Part shown: piece after piece, positions 60,013 through 64,000 of the stretch
Layout: each line of letters begins with the position of its first letter
How positions within the stretch are numbered: the first letter of the stretch is position 1
NCBI RefSeq assembly: GCF_039830145.1
Contig: NZ_CP156082.1
Span: forward strand, 2,976,983 to 3,040,982
Origin: Croceibacterium sp. TMG7-5b_MA50
Lineage (GTDB): Bacteria > Pseudomonadota > Alphaproteobacteria > Sphingomonadales > Sphingomonadaceae
Direction of reading: 5' to 3'
DNA length: 64,000 bases
The notes under the pieces: model-generated
What the model was told of the DNA's origin: nothing
Databases searched by the model: none
The model's input: the letters and a program-made list of their open reading frames with translations, nothing else
Made by a program: the position numbers and the translations under genes

Positions 60013-60993
60013 ATGACGTCGCAGCAAGAGCAGGTGATTGACGCCTTTGAGGCGCGGGCAGAGCGACGTGCCGATCGCCGCGCATTCTTCACCGCCGCGC
60101 TGGGCGCCGCCGCTGTCGGTTCCGCCTTCGCCTATTCCGATCCGGCGGCGGCGCAGTCGGTGACGGATGCGGACGTGCTGAACTTCGCGCTGAACCTCGA
60201 ATATCTGGAGGCGCAGTTCTACCTCTATGCCGTCAATGGATCGGGCCTGCCGGCGAACCTCACCACCAGCGGATCGGGCGCGGCCGGCGGCACCGTCACC
60301 GGCGGCGCGCGGGTGGACTTCACCAGCGATCCGCTGACCGGCGCCTATGCGCGGGAGATCGCGGCGGACGAGCAGGCGCATGTCGCCTTCCTGCGCACCG
60401 CGCTCGGGTCCGCCGCTGTGGCGATGCCGAACATCAACATCTCGGGTGCGGCCGATGGCCCTTTCACCGCAGCGGCGCGAGCGGCCGGCGTGGTCCCGGC
60501 AGGGGGTGTCTTCAATCCCTATTCAACGCCCGAGAACTTCTTGTTGGGCGCCTTCATCTTCGAGGATGTGGGCGTCACCGCCTACAAGGGTGCGGCCCCG
60601 CTGCTGACGAACAAGACCTTCCTGGAGGCGGCCGCCGGCATCTTGGCGGTGGAGGCATATCACGCCGCGATCGTCCGCACGACGTTGTACGGCAAGGGCA
60701 TCGAGGCGCTGGTCACCGCGACCGAGCAGATCTCGACCGCGCGCGATACGCTGGACGGCACGCCGGCCGACGACGCGATCCGCGGGATCGGCGCGGATGA
60801 CGATCAGGGCATCCGTCCCAGCGGCAGCGGCGCGACGCTGACCGCCAACATCGCTCCGCTCAACAACAATGGCCTCGCCTACAGTCGGACCACCGGCCAG
60901 GTGCTCCGCATCGTCTACCTCAATGCGGGTACGACCACGATGGGCGGCTTCTTCCCCAACGGCGTGAACGGCACGATCCGCTCCACCACCTGA
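60013..60993 (+). CDS. Exported ferritin-like domain protein (first of a tandem pair)
   Basis: A 326-residue protein. The signal [20 protein letters not shown] is Tat-like, cleaved near AAAQ (48). The four-helix ferritin fold shows metal-binding acidic and His residues: [10 protein letters not shown] (E63, E66), [14 protein letters not shown] (E115, E120, H123), FEDVGVTAY (E184) and EAYHAAIVR (E214, H217). It belongs to the Ferritin_2/desiccation-related family, which may bind iron or manganese and act against oxidative or drying stress. GGGAGAAG precedes the ATG. About 49 bases separate it from its paralog, and both probably answer to the neighbouring ECF sigma. Confidence 0.85.
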   Translation: MTSQQEQVIDAFEARAERRADRRAFFTAALGAAAVGSAFAYSDPAAAQSVTDADVLNFALNLEYLEAQFYLYAVNGSGLPANLTTSGSGAAGGTVTGGARVDFTSDPLTGAYAREIAADEQAHVAFLRTALGSAAVAMPNINISGAADGPFTAAARAAGVVPAGGVFNPYSTPENFLLGAFIFEDVGVTAYKGAAPLLTNKTFLEAAAGILAVEAYHAAIVRTTLYGKGIEALVTATEQISTARDTLDGTPADDAIRGIGADDDQGIRPSGSGATLTANIAPLNNNGLAYSRTTGQVLRIVYLNAGTTTMGGFFPNGVNGTIRSTT

Positions 60994-61042
60994 GCGGCGC
61001 TTCGCCGATCCGTTCACGACCAGTTTACAGGGAATTCACACC

Positions 61043-62098
61043 ATGATCGATCCGAAGACCGCACTCGAAATCCTCGCTGCCAGCGACGTTCGCCGCACAG
61101 CGCGGCGCAAGTTCCTCAAGATCGCCGGGGGCAGCACTCTGGCCGTCAGTGGTGCGGCCATGCTGGCCGGCTGCTTTGACGACGACGACGATGAAGACAA
61201 CAATCCGACGCCCGCACCAACCCCGGCACCGACCAGTTCGGCACCGAGCGACAGCGACATTCTGAACCTGGCTCTCAACCTCGAATATCTGGAAGCGCAA
61301 TTCTACGCCTTTGCCGTCACCGGTGCGGGCCTGCCAGCCAACCTCACCGCCAGCGGCTCGGGCGCAGCGGGCGGTACGGTAACCGGCGGCGCGCCGGTAA
61401 ACTTCTCTGGCGACCTTGTGGTCGGCGCCTATGCGCGGGAAATCGCCGCCGACGAACGCGCGCATGTCGCCTTCCTGCGCACGGCCTTGGGCAGCGCCGC
61501 GGTGGCGATGCCGAACATCAACATTTCCGGCGATGCAAACGGCGCCTTTACCGCGGCTGCGCGCGCCGCCGGGGTTATCGGTGCGTCGGAGACGTTCAAT
61601 CCCTACGCCTCGGTCGAGAACTTCCTGCTCGGCGCCTATCTGTTCGAGGATGTGGGCGTCACCGCCTACAAGGGCGCCGCACCGCTGCTGACCAGCAAGG
61701 TGTATCTGGAGGCGGCGGCCGGCATCCTAGCGGCGGAGGCGTATCACGCCGGGCTGGTGCGCACGGTGCTGACCGCCAAGGGTATGACCACCACCTCCCT
61801 CGTCACGGCGGCGGGACGGATATCGGACGCGCGTGATGTGCTGGACGGCACGCCGGGCGACGATCCGATCAAGGGCATCGGCAACGATGGCGACCAGGGT
61901 ATTGCGATGACGGGCAGTGGCGCCACGCTGACGTCCAATATCGTGCCGGCCAACGTCAACGCCATCGCCTACAGCCGCACCAGTCCGCAGGTGCATAACA
62001 TCGTCTACCTCAACGCCACCGGCGCCAACCGGAATGGCGGCGGGTTCTTCCCCAACGGCACCAACAATCCGAACGCAGCGTTGCGCGTCGGATTGTAA
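61043..62098 (+). CDS. Exported ferritin-like domain lipoprotein-like paralog
   Basis: A 351-residue paralog of the preceding protein. The N-terminus has a Tat-like [20 protein letters not shown] and a lipobox-like MLAGC, followed by an unusual acidic run (F-D-D-D-D-D-E-D) and a Pro/Thr-rich linker. This suggests a lipid-anchored or acidic-tethered form. The ferritin core repeats [41 protein letters not shown] and EAYHAGLVR. The high identity ([22 protein letters not shown]) indicates duplication. It might be held at the membrane while the first is soluble in the periplasm. Confidence 0.83.
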   Translation: MIDPKTALEILAASDVRRTARRKFLKIAGGSTLAVSGAAMLAGCFDDDDDEDNNPTPAPTPAPTSSAPSDSDILNLALNLEYLEAQFYAFAVTGAGLPANLTASGSGAAGGTVTGGAPVNFSGDLVVGAYAREIAADERAHVAFLRTALGSAAVAMPNINISGDANGAFTAAARAAGVIGASETFNPYASVENFLLGAYLFEDVGVTAYKGAAPLLTSKVYLEAAAGILAAEAYHAGLVRTVLTAKGMTTTSLVTAAGRISDARDVLDGTPGDDPIKGIGNDGDQGIAMTGSGATLTSNIVPANVNAIAYSRTSPQVHNIVYLNATGANRNGGGFFPNGTNNPNAALRVGL

Positions 62099-62112
62099 GG
62101 GCCGGATGATCC

Positions 62113-62145
62113 AACAGGCAGGGCGGCCAGCCCGTCCTGCCTGTT
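62113..62145 (+). terminator. Hairpin terminator after the ferritin-like genes
   Basis: AACAGGCAGG and CCTGCCTGTT form a 10-bp stem, with further GC pairing inside the 13-base interior. It sits 15 bases after the stop of the second ferritin-like gene. No T-tract follows. Confidence 0.55.
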
Positions 62146-62232
62146 CGGTGCCGGCGCGCGCTTGAATGCGGCGTTTCCGCCCCAATATGCCCGCCTTTGA
62201 TAAAGCCGGCCTCGACCGGCACGGGGAGCGGC

Positions 62233-63153
62233 ATGGCACGCGACAATTCTGAAGTGACAGGGGCATCGGGGATCGACGCCGAGGACGAGGCGCAACTGGG
62301 CGACCGGAAGTTCTACCGTGCGGAGCAGGAGGCAGATTTCGCCGACCAGCAACCGCAGCATACGCCGCAGACAGCCCATCCCGCCTACCGTCTCGCCTTT
62401 CGCGATACCGATTTCCTGCTGCGCGACGAGCTGCGGCCCGTGCGCTTCCAGCTTGAGCTGATGAAGCCGGAGATGCTGCTGGACGAGGCGCGCGTCGGCT
62501 CCACCCTGGTGATGTACGGCTCCGCCCGCATCCCGCCGCCCGAATCCGTCGAGATCGCGCTGGCCGGGGCGAAGGATCTGCCGGCGGACGAGCGCGAGGT
62601 GGTGGAACGGCTGGCGGCTAAATCGAAATACTACACCGAAGCGTATCGTCTGGCCCGTGCCGCGACGGAACGTTCGATCATCGAGGATGGGCGTCGGCAA
62701 TTCGTGGTCTGTTCGGGCGGTGGCCCCTCGATCATGGAGGCGGCCAATCGCGGCGCGTCCGATGCGGGCGGCGAATCGATCGGTCTCAACATCGTGCTGC
62801 CGCACGAGCAGGCGCCCAATCCGTATGTGACGCCGTACTTGGCGTTCCAGTTCCACTATTTCGCGTTACGCAAGATGCACTTCCTGATCCGCGCGAAGGC
62901 GGTGGCGGTGTTCCCGGGCGGGTTCGGCACCTTCGACGAGATGTTCGAGCTGCTGACGCTGATCCAGACCGGCAAGATGAAGCCGATCCCCGTATTGCTG
63001 TTCGGGCGGGAGTTCTGGACCCAGGTCATCGACTTTGACGCGCTGGCGCGCGAAGGTGTTATTTCGCGTCGTGATCTCGACCTAATCACCTGGTGCGAGA
63101 CAGCGGAAGATGCCTGGCGCGCGATCGCCGAATTCTATCGCCTGGACCGCTGA
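62233..63153 (+). CDS. LOG-family protein (TIGR00730-type nucleotide phosphoribohydrolase-like)
   Basis: A 306-residue Rossmann-fold protein. It has a GSARIP segment (96-101), GGGPSIMEA at 162-170, the R-K pair at 213-214 and PGGFGTFDE at 228-236. The last motif is the LOG hallmark that releases free base from nucleotide monophosphates. An 85-residue N-terminal extension of low complexity (DQQPQHTPQTAHPAYRL) is longer than plant LOG proteins and is typical of the larger bacterial subgroup, whose role is uncertain (purine salvage or stress). GGGGAG precedes the ATG at 62233; an ATG 36 bases earlier lacks a site. Confidence 0.88.
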   Translation: MARDNSEVTGASGIDAEDEAQLGDRKFYRAEQEADFADQQPQHTPQTAHPAYRLAFRDTDFLLRDELRPVRFQLELMKPEMLLDEARVGSTLVMYGSARIPPPESVEIALAGAKDLPADEREVVERLAAKSKYYTEAYRLARAATERSIIEDGRRQFVVCSGGGPSIMEAANRGASDAGGESIGLNIVLPHEQAPNPYVTPYLAFQFHYFALRKMHFLIRAKAVAVFPGGFGTFDEMFELLTLIQTGKMKPIPVLLFGREFWTQVIDFDALAREGVISRRDLDLITWCETAEDAWRAIAEFYRLDR

Positions 63154-63155
63154 CC

Positions 63156-63184
63156 TTGACCGGAGGCGACGGCTTGGCTAAGCG
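63156..63184 (+). promoter_or_regulatory. Candidate sigma70 promoter of rpsT
   Basis: TTGACC and TAAGCG are separated by 17 bases, 112 bp before the rpsT start. The -35 is close to consensus and the -10 is weak. Ribosomal genes usually have their own strong promoter, so the site is plausible. Confidence 0.3.
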
Positions 63185-63295
63185 CGCCGCTTTCCTGCGG
63201 GTCTTGGCCCGGGGTGATTCTGCAACCACAATCCATGCTTATCCGGCCCGCGTTCGAATTTCAGGGGGCGCGCCGGCAGGAACACAAGGACGAAC

Positions 63296-63556
63296 ATGGC
63301 CAATACGCCGCAAGCCCGCAAGCGCATCCGTCGCAACGAAGCCCGTGCCGAGATCAACGGCGCGCGCGTCAGCCGTATCCGCAGCTTCGTGAAGAAGGTT
63401 GAGACGGCGCTGGCCAGCGGCGACAAGTCCGCTGCGCAGACTGCCCTGCTGCAGGCGCAGCCGGAACTGGCGCGCGGCGTTGCCCGCGGCGTGGTCCACA
63501 AGAACACCGCCGCTCGCAAGATGAGCCGGCTGAGCAAGCGCGTCGCCGCGCTCTGA
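63296..63556 (+). CDS. rpsT: 30S ribosomal protein S20
   Basis: An 86-residue basic protein. [17 protein letters not shown], then [11 protein letters not shown] and [19 protein letters not shown] are the full S20 signature. It binds 16S rRNA helices early in 30S assembly. AGGA lies about nine bases before the ATG. In many alphaproteobacteria rpsT is encoded just before dnaA near the chromosome origin, so the downstream leader may be dnaA's. Confidence 0.97.
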   Translation: MANTPQARKRIRRNEARAEINGARVSRIRSFVKKVETALASGDKSAAQTALLQAQPELARGVARGVVHKNTAARKMSRLSKRVAAL

Positions 63557-63610
63557 GACCAGGCTGATTCGGCACTCTGTCGGGTGCCGGATGGGCCGGT
63601 CACGGAACGG

Positions 63611-63653
63611 AAAAAGAACGGGGTCGGTGGTCTGCCACCGGCCCTTTTTCTTT
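63611..63653. terminator. Intrinsic terminator after rpsT
   Basis: The GGGTCGGTGG and CCACCGGCCC stem (10 bp with one wobble, loop TCTG) is preceded by an A-run and followed by TTTTTCTTT. This is the clearest rho-independent terminator in the window, and it would work in both directions. Confidence 0.9.
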
Positions 63654-64000
63654 GTCCGCGAGCCATAGGCCCGGCTGCTGCGGCGACTCCGCACAAATCC
63701 GCGATTCGCCAAAGTGTCACATGCAAAAGTGTGTTAAAACAGGCACTTGAACGTACGCCTGCGGCTTTGCGGGTGGTCAATGGCCTATTTTTGCATTTAT
63801 TTGAAAGCCGGCTCTTGCCCGCTCCGCCGCCCGCTTCATAACGGGCGACGGACCGGGGCGAAGCTGCGGTTCCATCATGGAAGATGTGCTGCGATCTCCC
63901 CCGCTGTCCTACGCGGTTTGCGGGAGGGGCGGAGCATTGCCGGGCGTCCGGCGGCCATGATCGGATACCGTATCGGGCAAGATGAAGGGGCAGGAAGCCG
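63654..64000 (+). other. Gene-free right end: possible dnaA leader
   Basis: After the rpsT terminator the last 347 bases contain no convincing gene. There is an AT-richer stretch (63700-63810, including GTGTTAAAACAGG and a TTTTTGCATTTATTTG run) suggesting a promoter. The final 42 bases open a frame from 63959 or 63982 (ATG AAG GGG). Gene order rpsT-dnaA is common in related bacteria, so the window may end at the dnaA start. No TTATNCACA DnaA box was found, so this remains inference. Confidence 0.3.

Noticed and set aside
1..64000. CRISPR arrays, insertion sequences, prophage genes or tRNAs
   Set aside because: No regular short repeat/spacer pattern, transposase, integrase or cloverleaf-like sequence was noticed; repeats are confined to the autotransporter and promoter elements.

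Overview
The window looks like a chromosomal segment of a GC-rich alphaproteobacterium, most probably a sphingomonad (Sphingomonadales). This is an inference from gene content: four large TonB-dependent receptors, a FecI/FecR-type sigma/anti-sigma pair, Tat-exported glycosidases, an ECF sigma with a RskA-like anti-sigma, and strongly biased GC-rich codons. No integrase, transposase, CRISPR array, tRNA or rRNA was seen.

Layout. (1) 1-8353 is a plant cell-wall (pectin/hemicellulose) utilization region: a truncated GH105, two GH28-fold enzymes, a TonB-dependent receptor and a GH43. (2) 8476-16203 is one giant autotransporter of about 2575 residues with a 1.2-kb internal duplication, closed by two hairpin terminators. 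(3) 16317-25215 holds a FecI-like sigma, a FecR-like anti-sigma, an STN-domain receptor, a PhoD phosphatase/phosphodiesterase and a second receptor paralogous to the first. It reads as a cell-surface-signalling locus for a phosphorylated substrate. (4) 25263-28390 is a two-gene GH39/GH43 operon with a GntR-type operator candidate upstream. (5) 28511-36127 is a MacB-like ABC/adaptor export operon, headed by a 65-residue membrane protein and divergent from a sigma54-type response regulator and its kinase. The control region has two sigma54-like promoters and four copies of a TGTCCGGA-centred motif. (6) 36227-46365 covers membrane transport and envelope: an APC permease, an SLC13-type permease, a complete Mrp Na+/H+ antiporter (A-B fused, then C, D, E, F, G) and a RodA-family protein. 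(7) 46376-58563 is a second sugar locus: a DapA-like aldolase, GH78 rhamnosidase and MFS transporter on the minus strand, then a TonB-dependent receptor, GntR regulator, UxaA-family dehydratase, FucU-like mutarotase and BNR-repeat protein. The combination suggests uptake of rhamnose- or fucose-containing glycans and a non-phosphorylative deoxysugar or uronate route. (8) 58575-62098 holds a RskA-like anti-sigma, an ECF sigma and two tandem exported ferritin-like proteins. (9) 62233-64000 has a LOG-family protein and rpsT with a textbook terminator, followed by a leader that may belong to dnaA beyond the window.

How it works together. The outer-membrane receptors take up oligosaccharides released by surface or periplasmic hydrolases. 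MFS and other permeases would carry products across the inner membrane, and GntR/LacI-type operators probably gate expression. Tightly coupled starts (ATGA, GTGA and TGATG overlaps) mark the operons at 3478, 33061, 42371-44548, 47710, 50565 and 57478.
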